DNA from: Bin75 sp965212135
GTDB taxonomy: Bacteria; Nitrospirota; Nitrospiria; Nitrospirales; UBA8639
Reading direction: 5' to 3'
DNA: 64,000 bases
NCBI GenBank assembly: GCA_965212135.1
Contig: OZ243044.1
Span: 1,054,001-1,118,000 of the forward strand
Shown here in pieces: positions 47,849 to 56,687 of this stretch. The notes below the pieces were generated by a model. The model saw nothing but the letters and a program-made list of their open reading frames with translations, was not told the DNA's origin and searched no databases. Each line of letters opens with the position of its first letter. Positions within the stretch are counted from its first letter, which is position 1. Position numbers and translations under genes: made by a program.

Positions 47849-48427
47849 TCACTCAACAACAATATCAGCGGGCTTGATGTCCAATACGGATAACACGGCG
47901 AGAAACTGCTCAATATTGTTTTTCGCCGACCCCTCGTTGGCCCGTTGTTGCGTTAGATGCACATTAAAAAAGCTATCCGCCGATGCGGCTTCGTGTTCGG
48001 CCACAATCGTTTCTTTCATCACAACCGTATGGCTCTGTGTATCCGTCAAAACATATTGCACGCTGGTTACTACGTTGGAATTAAGGCCGTTAAAGGCCTG
48101 ATCAACGCTGACAAGTTGGATATTCAAGACGTAACGGCCTCGGCCATCGTTCGCCAACAAGCCCTGGTTCGCCAAACTCTGCTTCAAGGCGCCCGCAAAG
48201 ACTTCATTGCTGATTTCTGAAGATTGTGCGTGTGCCAAGGCGCCTATAACGCTGGTTTCCTGACCGCCAACAACGGCGCCAACGTCCAAGTTGTCTTGCA
48301 GGTGTGCGTCATACGTTTTCCGCTCGCCGTGGTAGATCATCTTCTCGGTGGTGGCGGCACATCCGGCAAGCGCCACGCAAAGGCAAAGCACAAACCCATG
48401 CCCGGCTTTTCTCGCGGCTTTCTTCAA
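47849..48427 (-). CDS. Predicted lipoprotein, unknown function
   Basis: A 192-residue protein with a lipoprotein signal peptide (FVLCLCVALAGC, lipobox LAGC) predicting acylation of the Cys near position 23. The mature part contains YVLNIQLVSVDQAF and SVQYVLTDTQSHTVVMKETIV, a beta-strand pattern of periplasm-facing lipoproteins. The start is TTG 48427, supported by AGGAG seven bases upstream. It is the first gene of a two-gene lipoprotein operon. I cannot assign a specific function. Confidence 0.8.
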   Translation of the reverse strand: MKKAARKAGHGFVLCLCVALAGCAATTEKMIYHGERKTYDAHLQDNLDVGAVVGGQETSVIGALAHAQSSEISNEVFAGALKQSLANQGLLANDGRGRYVLNIQLVSVDQAFNGLNSNVVTSVQYVLTDTQSHTVVMKETIVAEHEAASADSFFNVHLTQQRANEGSAKNNIEQFLAVLSVLDIKPADIVVE

Positions 48428-48777
48428 GGGGCAACTCCTGTGTCAAAGATAGGTAATCGGCTCCGGCATAAAGGCGCCGGGCCGATTGGTCGACGACACA
48501 GGTTATGTGGCGTTCCTGCTTATTCACCTGACACGGGGAGCTACCCCATGCGTACTTCTGGCTGTTGTATTCAGCAGGCAACCCGACAAACGGGAAACCT
48601 GCGTCATCGACCAATGGAGCGGATGCTACGGAAACAGCCGTGATTCTGTCAAGGATGTGAGGGAAAAGCGGCGGGAGCGGTGTGTCCGCCAACCACGCTT
48701 GCAGATGGATTCACGGCGCGCACGTCTTACGGTTGCCGGATGGCTGGGGCCGGGAATGACGGGAAGGAAGGAGTCTC
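48428..48777. other. Intergenic region upstream of the lipoprotein operon
   Basis: This 350-bp stretch lies between the mdh stop and the lipoprotein operon and should hold the operon's promoter. A minus-strand frame (48692 down) crosses it and overlaps the lipoprotein gene, but it has no Shine-Dalgarno and no recognisable domain. A half copy of the CCGGGAATGACGG element occurs near 48750. I see no RNA gene. Confidence 0.45.
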
Positions 48778-49719
48778 TTACGACGCCAGCAATTTGTCCA
48801 CTTCCCGACACAGGTCGCGGACGCCTTGGGCCGACAGGTCAAACGCGGTTTTTTCTTCGGGGGTCAGGTCGTATTCCAGAATTTCCTCAACGCCGTTTTT
48901 GCCCAAACGGACGGGGACGCCCATATAGACCCCTTGAAGTCCGTACTCGCCTTCACACAGCGCCGCACAGGGCAGCACGGCGTTCTGATCCCGCATCATG
49001 GCTTCGACCATTTCGACCACCGACGCGGCCGGAGCGTAGTAGGCGCTCCCCGTCTTGAGAAGATTCACGATTTCCGCGCCGCCGTTGCGCGTGCGCGCGA
49101 CCAGGGCATCAAGCCTGTCCGCCGACATCCATTGATCCACGGGCCGGCTCCGCACGGTCGTGTAGCGGCTCAAGGGAACCATCGCGTCCCCGTGCCCCCC
49201 CAGCACCATGGCCCGCACCTCGTGAACCGGCACGTTCAACTCCCTGGCAATAAACAGGCGGAACCGGGCGGAATCCAACACCCCGGCCATGCCCACCACT
49301 CGCTGCCTGGGAAATCCGCTCACCCGCCAGGCGACGTACGCCATGGCATCCAACGGATTGGCCACAATGACGAAGATGGCCGACGGCGAACGCTTGCTCG
49401 CTTCCCGCACGACGGATTGCACAATCCGGGTATTGGTCTCAAGTAATTCGGACCGGCTCATGCCGGGCTTCCGCGCAATGCCCGACGTGATCACCACCGC
49501 GTCGGAATCGGCGGTCTCGTCATAACAACCGGTTCCGATAATCCGCGAGTCACAGCCGCACACCGCTCCCGCTTGCGCCAGGTCCAGGGCTTTGCCCTGC
49601 GACAGGCCGTCCACAATATCCACCAGGATAATCTCGTACCCGGGTTTTTCAACCAGTCGCTGCGAGATGGAGCCTCCGACGTTGCCCGCTCCAACGACGG
49701 TGATTTTCCGTTGCGTCAT
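48778..49719 (-). CDS. mdh: Malate dehydrogenase (LDH-like type)
   Basis: NAD-dependent oxidation of malate to oxaloacetate in the TCA cycle. The 313-residue product from ATG 49719 begins with the Rossmann motif VVGAGNVGG and has Asp34 at the end of beta-2 (NAD preference). Substrate residues are Arg83 and Arg89 in ARKPGMSR and Arg152, with the catalytic His176 in GGHGDAMVP. The IARKPGMSR loop fits malate rather than lactate. A longer in-frame start at 49839 adds 40 unalignable residues and was rejected. It lies downstream of the hypothetical gene at 49900-50313 on the same strand. Confidence 0.95.
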   Translation of the reverse strand: MTQRKITVVGAGNVGGSISQRLVEKPGYEIILVDIVDGLSQGKALDLAQAGAVCGCDSRIIGTGCYDETADSDAVVITSGIARKPGMSRSELLETNTRIVQSVVREASKRSPSAIFVIVANPLDAMAYVAWRVSGFPRQRVVGMAGVLDSARFRLFIARELNVPVHEVRAMVLGGHGDAMVPLSRYTTVRSRPVDQWMSADRLDALVARTRNGGAEIVNLLKTGSAYYAPAASVVEMVEAMMRDQNAVLPCAALCEGEYGLQGVYMGVPVRLGKNGVEEILEYDLTPEEKTAFDLSAQGVRDLCREVDKLLAS

Positions 49720-49899
49720 GGCATGCCCGCCGTGGCGGCGCGCGTTCGACGCGCGTGAGAACCATGCAAGCGCGGGCGCGTCGTCCTGCGAGCGGCATCC
49801 GTCAACAAGGCCGTGGGGCGGGCCGGTTGCCCGTGCCATGCCGGGCGCCGCGACGCTTCATGCCCGACCCGGCGGGGGAAGAAAGGGCTGGTCCCCATC

Positions 49900-50313
49900 C
49901 TACTCGTCATCGTCATGACTGGCCCACCCATCCACTTTGAAATTGATGGTGCAGACGAAATTGTCTCCGTCATAAAAATTCACCTTGATCTTTTTTCTTC
50001 CATATTCACGGGCCAGAAACGCTTCCGGTGTCTCAACCAATTCATGGTAGCCGCCCGGCGGATAGACGCCTAATTCCGTGAAACTCACGATCATCCCCTG
50101 TTTGACTTCCTGCAAAATTCTGGCGGAACACCGAGGGTACACTTCCCGGAATTTGGCATCAATTTCCGCACGAGACGGCTCGGAACCGGCGTCGCCGATT
50201 GTGCGGTCTTTCTTTTCAAATTTGGCCAGGCGGCGGATATACGGATACTGATGGCCGGTAAACAGCTTATGCAGCCATGGAGGAACCGTTGGCTCTTGAG
50301 CGTGATCATCCAT
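49900..50313 (-). CDS. Hypothetical protein
   Basis: A 137-residue soluble protein without a signal peptide or membrane segment. The N-terminal half is basic and helical (IRRLAKFEKKDRT, AEIDAKFREVYPR). The C-terminal half is beta-rich (KIKVNFYDGDNFVCTINFKVDG) and ends in an acidic DDDE tail. I do not recognise the family. It follows the CbbO/NorD-like gene by 69 bp in the same direction, so the two may be co-transcribed and work together. Confidence 0.7.
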   Translation of the reverse strand: MDDHAQEPTVPPWLHKLFTGHQYPYIRRLAKFEKKDRTIGDAGSEPSRAEIDAKFREVYPRCSARILQEVKQGMIVSFTELGVYPPGGYHELVETPEAFLAREYGRKKIKVNFYDGDNFVCTINFKVDGWASHDDDE

Positions 50314-50382
50314 GCCGTTGCGTCATCCGTGAGCCGTCGCTCGTCTTTCGTCGTGTCCCGCAACGCGCGCCGGGACGGCGAA

Positions 50383-53300
50383 TCAGGAGCGTCCCGTCAA
50401 GCGCTGATACAGACGCGGCAATCGTTCCGGCAAGGTCCGCACGTCATCCAGGACACCGTAGTGAATGTCTCCATACATGCGTTTGAGATAGCCGCTCGCT
50501 TCCCGGTCAATGGTGAAACAAAACGGTTTGATCCCGTGTTGCCGCGCCTCTCGAAGGGCCATGCGGGTATCCTGAAGGGCGTACTCCTCTCCATAGTCGC
50601 CGTCAAGGGGCCGCCCGTCGCTCAAGAGGATGAGCAGCCGATGCCGGGCCGGGCAGCGCAGCAGTTTTTGGGCGACGTGGCGAATCGCGGCCCCGTCACG
50701 ATTTTGCCGGAGCGGCGTCATGGCCGCAATGCGCCGGCCCGTTTGATGACGCCGGGCGTCGCCAAACTCTTTCAGCACGATCAACTCCACGCGATGCCGG
50801 CCCTGGCCGGAAAATCCATATAACGCACAGTCGTCACCAATGGCGTCCAGGGCTTCCACAAGCAAGACCAGGCCCTCTTTCTCCACGTCTATCACGCGAC
50901 GCCCCTCTTCCAGTTGCCGGCCCGTGGAGCCGCTCATGTCCACCAAAAAGGCCACGGCCACGCGGCGTTCACGTTTATCCCTCCGGTCGTAAATGCGGTC
51001 GGACGGGTCGGCGCCCGCCCGCCGGTCGGCCACGCGGCGAATCGCGGCGTCCACGTCCACGTCTTCGCCGTCGTCACACCCATGGACCCGGCGCAGGGCC
51101 GCCGGTCGAATGGTTTCAAAATAGCGGCGCAAGACCCGCATGGCCGGGGCATGCTTTTCCATGACCTGCCGTGCAAAATCCTGATTCCCTTCCTCTCCGG
51201 GCCGCTCAATCACCCGGCACCAGGCGAGCCGGTAGTCCTGAAGTCCGCCATCCCATTCGGGATACACGGACGATTGTGCGTGACCGGACGGAACGGCCCA
51301 CGGCCCGTCGCCCGCGCCCGGCACGCGGCAGGCCTCATCAACGACGGGAGCGGCGTGCTCACCGGCGGCCTCGTGCTCGGACATGTTCCGGGATTCCGCC
51401 GCGCGACGCTCTTCGGAGCGGCGCGCCGGAAGAGAAGCGAGCGCGCCGGCGGTTGCGAAATCCGGCATCGGGTCTTCCGAAGCGCCCGACGCGTCGTCCG
51501 ATTCACCCAACCCTCCCCGAACGGCATCCGGATTCATGGCGCCTCGATAGTCCCAATTTGTCACGGCGCGATAGCCCCCCGCCGTTTCTTCAGCCGCGCG
51601 AGGCCCCGCGCTTATCTCCTCCGGCTCGTTCTGCCGGTCCGAATCCTCCCGCTCCCGGACGGCGGGCCGCACGCTGCCGATCATGGCATCCAGCGTTTGG
51701 TACATCGTGTCGGCCAATTCCACGGCATGCTCGTGCGTCGCATCCGGGCGCAACAGCGTCCGTGCGCATTCCCAGCACCGATCCACCACCGGCTGAAGCG
51801 CGGGCGGTATCCGCCGTTCTCCCGGCCCATGCGTCAACAGCAGCAGCAAAGAATCCAGCGCCATCTCTCTGGCCGTCATGCCATGATGAATGGAGCGGGT
51901 CGTGACCGACTCCCGTGCCACCGAGGCCAAATCATGGCGAAGTCCCGGATACTCCCGCTGCAACAAATACTCCACGCGCGCGTCTTCAAGAATGGTCCAC
52001 AGATCCCGGATCACGCCGGTTTGAGGGTAGAGAGCGAAGAGGTCCGCCAGGCCATGAATAGCGGGCACATTCGCCGGCAGATTCAAAGACACGGAAGCGC
52101 GCGCGCCGTCTTGCGGCGAGCGCGGGGCGGGATGCCCGGCCGCATCCCCGTCACCGCCGGCATACCGCTCCGCAACCCGTTGCGCCAACGATTGAAGGAA
52201 CGGCAGATCTATACGATACGTGCCAAACGCGACGTGACCGACCTCATGCGCCACCATGATCGTATAGCTTCGCGCGTTCTGTTCCTTCGCCGAAAACCGA
52301 TTCATGATCGCGGGCAAAGAGACGACAGGCCCTTCCGGCGTGAAGGCCATATGAGCCGCCTGCGCCGGGCCGGCCAGGGAGGCGATTCGCACCGGCCGGC
52401 CACAGATCATGTGCGCAAATAATTGCAAGGAGCGCGCCACGCGGCGCAGCGGCACGCCGGACATCGCCTGCTCAACGGCGCTCAATGCTTTGGCGGTTTC
52501 AAGAGCAAAATACGCGCGCGCGCCCTCCGCGCTGCACTCCAGCACTTCCATGCCCCCGCGGAACCACGCGTCAAAGGCCTCGTCACGGCCGGCCGGCTCA
52601 TGGTCCATGCGGACGACCTCCGGCGCGCGACGAAAATATGCCATCGTCACGGCGGCGTCCCGTTCGGCCAGCAGCCCTCCGTACCGGAGGACGGTTCGGC
52701 GCACGTCCGGCGACGGCAGACCGCCGATGAGCGCCGGCGCTTCGGCCAAAAAGGTCAGTGCGATTTCAGGAGATTGATCCGCGAGGGCCGTCCCCACGTT
52801 CACGATTTGCGGGCGGGCGGCCACGTCGGGGATGGCTCCGAGCAGGCCGGGACTCGTGCGAAAGAATTCAAGAATCCCCACGTAATCGGGATTGCCCAAA
52901 CTATTCCGGGTGATCAGCTTCATGCCGAACGTCACCCAGGGGCGCACCTCGTCAAACGCCAGCACCTCCGCCACCTTCGGACATTCGCGAAGAAACTCAA
53001 TGCCCAACACATGATTCCACTCCGTCAGTTCCTGGCCGAGCGCCGCCCACCGGGCCGGATTGATTGGGGCGGCGACGCTCAACAATTCCGGAGCCTTGCG
53101 GAAAAATTCAAGCGCGCAGTTCGCCGCAAACTCCGAGTCGCTATCCGCCAGTTCCAACGTCGTCGTGAGCACGTCCCGGCGGAGAGCGGACGAATCAAGC
53201 GCCCCTAAAAGGCGCGGGCTTTCCCGCAGGTATTTCATGCTCACCGCACCCGAACGCCCGGCGAGCGCAATGGCCAAATCCATCCATGCGGCGACCGTCT

Positions 53301-53511
53301 CGGGACCGCACCGCCTCACCATCTCTGGAAGCGCGTCTATGGCCTGCCCCGCGATTTTCGCGGAACATTCGTGCAACTCCGTCAATAAGTCCGAGACCCG
53401 GGCGGCCACGCCGGCAGTGAGAAGGGCGGTCAAGACGGATTGAGCGTCGTCGGCGCTTAGCCGGTCAGCGAGGGCGGCCTGGAGTGGTTGCGGACAGGAA
53501 GCGTTGTCCAT
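50383..53511 (-). CDS. CbbO/NorD-like VWA-domain protein with HEXXH motif
   Basis: A 1042-residue protein. Residues ~90-330 hold helical repeats of about 35-45 residues with the core xxFLRxxPxLL (KYLRESPRLL, EFFRKAPELL, EFLRECPKVA, EFFRTSPGLL). Residues 417-430 contain AHEVGHVAFG, a zincin-like HEXXH at 422-426. Near 515 the segment ILEDARVEYLLQREYPGLR matches the CbbO/NorD family, whose members act with a MoxR-type AAA+ ATPase (CbbQ/NorQ) to activate Rubisco or nitric oxide reductase. A long acidic linker leads to a C-terminal VWA domain with the MIDAS motif DMSGS at 858-862. No CbbQ-like ATPase, Rubisco or nor genes are in the window. Its 5' end is duplicated at 56446-56584. Confidence 0.85.
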   Translation of the reverse strand: MDNASCPQPLQAALADRLSADDAQSVLTALLTAGVAARVSDLLTELHECSAKIAGQAIDALPEMVRRCGPETVAAWMDLAIALAGRSGAVSMKYLRESPRLLGALDSSALRRDVLTTTLELADSDSEFAANCALEFFRKAPELLSVAAPINPARWAALGQELTEWNHVLGIEFLRECPKVAEVLAFDEVRPWVTFGMKLITRNSLGNPDYVGILEFFRTSPGLLGAIPDVAARPQIVNVGTALADQSPEIALTFLAEAPALIGGLPSPDVRRTVLRYGGLLAERDAAVTMAYFRRAPEVVRMDHEPAGRDEAFDAWFRGGMEVLECSAEGARAYFALETAKALSAVEQAMSGVPLRRVARSLQLFAHMICGRPVRIASLAGPAQAAHMAFTPEGPVVSLPAIMNRFSAKEQNARSYTIMVAHEVGHVAFGTYRIDLPFLQSLAQRVAERYAGGDGDAAGHPAPRSPQDGARASVSLNLPANVPAIHGLADLFALYPQTGVIRDLWTILEDARVEYLLQREYPGLRHDLASVARESVTTRSIHHGMTAREMALDSLLLLLTHGPGERRIPPALQPVVDRCWECARTLLRPDATHEHAVELADTMYQTLDAMIGSVRPAVREREDSDRQNEPEEISAGPRAAEETAGGYRAVTNWDYRGAMNPDAVRGGLGESDDASGASEDPMPDFATAGALASLPARRSEERRAAESRNMSEHEAAGEHAAPVVDEACRVPGAGDGPWAVPSGHAQSSVYPEWDGGLQDYRLAWCRVIERPGEEGNQDFARQVMEKHAPAMRVLRRYFETIRPAALRRVHGCDDGEDVDVDAAIRRVADRRAGADPSDRIYDRRDKRERRVAVAFLVDMSGSTGRQLEEGRRVIDVEKEGLVLLVEALDAIGDDCALYGFSGQGRHRVELIVLKEFGDARRHQTGRRIAAMTPLRQNRDGAAIRHVAQKLLRCPARHRLLILLSDGRPLDGDYGEEYALQDTRMALREARQHGIKPFCFTIDREASGYLKRMYGDIHYGVLDDVRTLPERLPRLYQRLTGRS

Positions 53512-53520
53512 GGGTTACAC
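53385..53520. repeat. Direct repeat, left copy (5' end of the CbbO/NorD-like gene)
   Basis: About 136 bp covering the first ~42 codons and nine upstream bases of the CbbO/NorD-like gene. It recurs at 56446-56584 in the same orientation with about five substitutions and one 3-bp insertion. The AT-rich restriction-modification insert lies exactly between the copies. Confidence 0.9.
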
Positions 53521-53644
53521 AAGTAAAACCGGATTATAAAAAGCGGCCGGGGTAGTTGCAAATCTAGTCCTGCCTTGATAGTAGCGCAGGCTCAATCCAA
53601 TAACTACGAATTATATGCTTGATTTTAAATGACTAAACTCAGCC

Positions 53645-53673
53645 TTGTGCTTTCCAGTTTATACACGTAATAT
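53645..53673 (+). promoter_or_regulatory. Possible promoter of the restriction-modification gene
   Basis: TTGTGC and TAATAT are separated by 17 bases, about 30 bp before the ATG, in AT-rich DNA. The match to sigma-70 boxes is only moderate. Confidence 0.35.
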
Positions 53674-53704
53674 AGCTCTATCACTCGAGGAATCTCTAAT
53701 TTAG

Positions 53705-56305
53705 ATGAATGAGAAAACTCAGATGGCGAAAAAAATAGTGAGTTATAGCACCCTATTTTCAGTTGGTTCTACCAACTTCAAAAATGAAGCTCAAGTTGAA
53801 ACACGGTTTGCGGCTCCTCTATTTAAAGAACTTGGTTATCCCGATAGATCCATTTTACCAAAAGAAAAGGTGCCAAGATTGATCGGCTATGAGGGCAGCA
53901 AGAAGAAGATGTTAGAAGTTGATTTTTTACTGATTGACCCTGATCAATTTGCCAGCACGGTCGTTGAAACAAAAGCACCCACGGAAGATATTTCATCACA
54001 TTGGGGTCAGGCGGCCAGCTATGCATTAAGCCACAATCAGTCATTAAAACCTGAAGAGAAAGGGATTGAGTGGCTTTTGCTTACCAACGGACTGATGACT
54101 GCACTATATCCACATGATCGAGCAACCCCGTTAGTGACACTGCGACTTGAGGATTTCTCTAGTGGCTCACCGCCTTTTGTCACACTCAAGAATTACGTTC
54201 GATATAAAACAAGAAAGCAAAGAAAAAAAGACGAAAATATCTTTGAAACTATTCCGCCGGCATCCTTAAATGCCTTATTTGACGAATGCCATAGGCTTAT
54301 CTGGAAGAAAGAAAAACTTAGCCCGACGGATGCTTTTTACGAATTTTGTAAATTTATATTTATAAAGATTCGTGAAGATAAAAAACGCCAAGCCTTAGAT
54401 GGCAACGTACCACGCAATGAAATTCCGCTAACAATAGGCTGGCTGGAAAAGATCAGGGAAACATCAAGCCACCCAGTTCGCGATATTCTTTTTATACACT
54501 TAAGAGATGAACTTGAAGATTCAATAAAAAAGGGAAAGAAGAGAATTTTCGAAAAAAACGAAAGGCTCAGTCTCAATGCTAGTACATGCAAGGAACTGAT
54601 AAAATGTTTTGAAGATGTAAATCTCAGTGCAGTTGATGAAGATTTAAATGGCCGAATGTTTGAAAGATTTTTAAATCAAGCAGTCAGAGGGAAAGAGCTT
54701 GGTCAGTATTTCACGCCACGTCCAGTTGTCGATTTTATGGCGCGCATTGCGCTATATGGATGTGATATTGCCAATCCACCAAAAGTGATTGATGCTTGTG
54801 CAGGCACGGGAGGATTCTTAATAGAAATAATGGCCTATCTTAGTGCTGCAATAAGGAATGATAAACGGCTTACCAATAAAGGCAAAGAAACATCAGTTAA
54901 AAAAGTCTGTGACGAACATTTGTTTGGCGTAGAAGGGAATGAAAGGGTTTCACGGGTTGCAAGAATAAATATGTATTTGCATGGAGATGGGGGAAGTCAT
55001 ATTTTTCATGGAGATGGTTTAGATAGCGATCCCCCAATGACTGAGGATATGCCATCTGAGCGTCTTGATGAAGTAACAGAACATATCAAAACCTTAACGC
55101 CAAGCTCATTTGATTTGGTACTGTCTAACCCACCATTTAGCATGAGCTACCGTAGCGAGAACGAAGATGAAAGCCGAATATTGCAACAAAGAGCTATTGC
55201 TACTGGACTCAAAAATGCAAAATCGAACATCCTTTTTCTTGATCGCTACCATGAATTACTCAAACCGGGTGGTGAAATCCTGGTAGTTATTGATGATACT
55301 GTTCTAAATGGGGAAACACAGATAGCCGTTAGAGAGTGGCTAATGGAAAAATTCATTTTGCTTGGAGTGCACTCTTTGCCCTTTAATGCCTTTTTTAAGG
55401 CGCAGGCGAACATAAAAACATCCATCGTTCATCTAAGAAAAAAACAAGACAACGCTGAAAGTCAAGGACATGTCTTTATGTCGGTTACTAATAATGTTGG
55501 GCACGATAGCCACTCAAAGGATACGATGGAAAGAAATAATCTTGTAGATATTTTAATGATGTACTTTGATTGGAAACGGACGGGCGAATTGAGCGAGATT
55601 ATTCAGCAAAACCAAGATCGTTATGAAACATTAGAATGTCCCCAACAAGTGTGGCTACAACCACCAGGAGAATTGAAGATTAAGCGTTTTGATTCATTTT
55701 ATTATTCCCCAGATTTAAAAAATATACGCGATGAGCTAAAACGAAAAGCGAGGAAGGGAGAGATTAAAATATATTATGGAAGGGATTTTAAAACAGCACC
55801 AAAGATAAGCAAACAAGCGAAAGATAAACTAAGGACTGCCAATAAAATTCTAAAATACATTGAAATTGGTGATGTTACGCCGTATGGGTTAATCGTAAAA
55901 CACATTGAAGGTTCAATTGATGAGCTTCCATCGCGAGGTCAATATCAAGTTAGAAAAGGCGATGTGCTAATGGCAATTAATAATAGTTCAAGAGGCACCG
56001 TTATTTTAGTACCAAACGAATATGATGGGACAATATGTACATCAGGTTTTCTCGTTATACGACCGGAGTCAAGCGAACAAGGGAAAATACTTTGGTATGT
56101 ATTGCGAAGTGAATATGCCAGAGCACAAACTTATTATTTGGCACAGACGGCTAGCCAGCCGGAACTTAAAAATGATGTGTGGAAACAAGAATTTATGATA
56201 CCAATGCCGCTAGGAAAATTGCGCGATCAGGCACTTTCTGAAGTTACGATGTTCATGAAGAATGTTTCAGCATTAAACAAAGCCAACGAGGTAAGATTAC
56301 ATTAA
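53705..56305 (+). CDS. Single-polypeptide restriction-modification enzyme (HsdR_N nuclease, N6-adenine methylase, HsdS-like)
   Basis: An 866-residue fusion. Residues 1-160 resemble the type I HsdR N-terminal nuclease: Asp73 in EVDFLL, E88-T-K90 (PD-(D/E)xK) and the QAASY motif at 102-106. The middle is an HsdM-like methylase with ELGQYFTPRPVVDFM, the AdoMet motif DACAGTGGF at 363-371 and the catalytic NPPF at 475-478. From about 660 to the end, an HsdS-like target-recognition region appears (KYIEIGDVTPYG, VRKGDVLMAIN, ASQPELKNDVW). This order suits a type IIG or type I-like enzyme that cuts and methylates alone; no separate hsdR, hsdM or hsdS is present. AT-rich codon use and the flanking repeats mark it as acquired. 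ATG 53705 or the sixth codon later could be the start. Confidence 0.9.
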   Translation: MNEKTQMAKKIVSYSTLFSVGSTNFKNEAQVETRFAAPLFKELGYPDRSILPKEKVPRLIGYEGSKKKMLEVDFLLIDPDQFASTVVETKAPTEDISSHWGQAASYALSHNQSLKPEEKGIEWLLLTNGLMTALYPHDRATPLVTLRLEDFSSGSPPFVTLKNYVRYKTRKQRKKDENIFETIPPASLNALFDECHRLIWKKEKLSPTDAFYEFCKFIFIKIREDKKRQALDGNVPRNEIPLTIGWLEKIRETSSHPVRDILFIHLRDELEDSIKKGKKRIFEKNERLSLNASTCKELIKCFEDVNLSAVDEDLNGRMFERFLNQAVRGKELGQYFTPRPVVDFMARIALYGCDIANPPKVIDACAGTGGFLIEIMAYLSAAIRNDKRLTNKGKETSVKKVCDEHLFGVEGNERVSRVARINMYLHGDGGSHIFHGDGLDSDPPMTEDMPSERLDEVTEHIKTLTPSSFDLVLSNPPFSMSYRSENEDESRILQQRAIATGLKNAKSNILFLDRYHELLKPGGEILVVIDDTVLNGETQIAVREWLMEKFILLGVHSLPFNAFFKAQANIKTSIVHLRKKQDNAESQGHVFMSVTNNVGHDSHSKDTMERNNLVDILMMYFDWKRTGELSEIIQQNQDRYETLECPQQVWLQPPGELKIKRFDSFYYSPDLKNIRDELKRKARKGEIKIYYGRDFKTAPKISKQAKDKLRTANKILKYIEIGDVTPYGLIVKHIEGSIDELPSRGQYQVRKGDVLMAINNSSRGTVILVPNEYDGTICTSGFLVIRPESSEQGKILWYVLRSEYARAQTYYLAQTASQPELKNDVWKQEFMIPMPLGKLRDQALSEVTMFMKNVSALNKANEVRLH

Positions 56306-56687
56306 AATATTTTTGTCTTTTTTGGTTTTCGCTAGTCATATCAATTTTATTTTTTGTGTACAAATGCTTCCTTTCCCTATAGCTGATTTTACTAGACCTT
56401 ACTTCCATTTATTCTAAACGGACAATTTCTCACAGACACGCAACGATAAGTCCGAGACCCGGGCGGCCACGCCGGCGGTGAGAAGGGCGTTCAAGACGGG
56501 TTGAGCGTCGTCGGCGCTTAGCCGGTCAGCGAGGGCGGCCTGGAGTGGCGGCGGACAGGAAGCGTTGTCCATGGTGGGTTACACGGGCCACACCGGATGA
56601 GCGTGGAATGGCCGGGGGGATTGGTGTTCGCAAACAGCGCCGGTTGCCGGTCTCACCAACGACCCGGCAACCGGTACCGCTCTTGCA
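56306..56687. other. Gene-free junction downstream of the RM gene
   Basis: The first 140 bp are AT-rich insert tail with T-runs but no clear hairpin terminator. The next 139 bp are the duplicated gene fragment. The last 100 bp are high-GC DNA downstream of the TonB-dependent receptor, without an obvious gene. Confidence 0.5.
56446..56584 (-). pseudogene. 5' fragment of the CbbO/NorD-like gene (right repeat copy)
   Basis: The minus-strand ATG at 56572 and about 42 codons match the start of the gene at 53511. The frame is intact until the repeat ends at 56446, after which it enters insert sequence and soon stops. Upstream bases beyond 56584 (CGGGCCACACCGGATGAGC) probably represent the original upstream region of the CbbO/NorD-like gene before the insertion. 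Confidence 0.8.

Larger units (their letters stand above)
53521..56445. mobile_element. AT-rich horizontally acquired insert carrying the RM gene
   Basis: About 2.9 kb with base composition clearly lower in GC than both flanks. It is bounded precisely by the two direct repeats and contains only the restriction-modification gene. No transposase, integrase or terminal inverted repeats are visible. The duplication of host sequence at both ends suggests entry by homologous recombination or a duplication-forming event rather than a standard IS. Confidence 0.7.

Noticed and set aside
48309..48692. A 127-codon minus-strand ORF before the lipoprotein operon
   Set aside because: It overlaps the well-supported lipoprotein gene in another frame, has no Shine-Dalgarno or domain, and its codon third positions are not GC-rich like real genes here.
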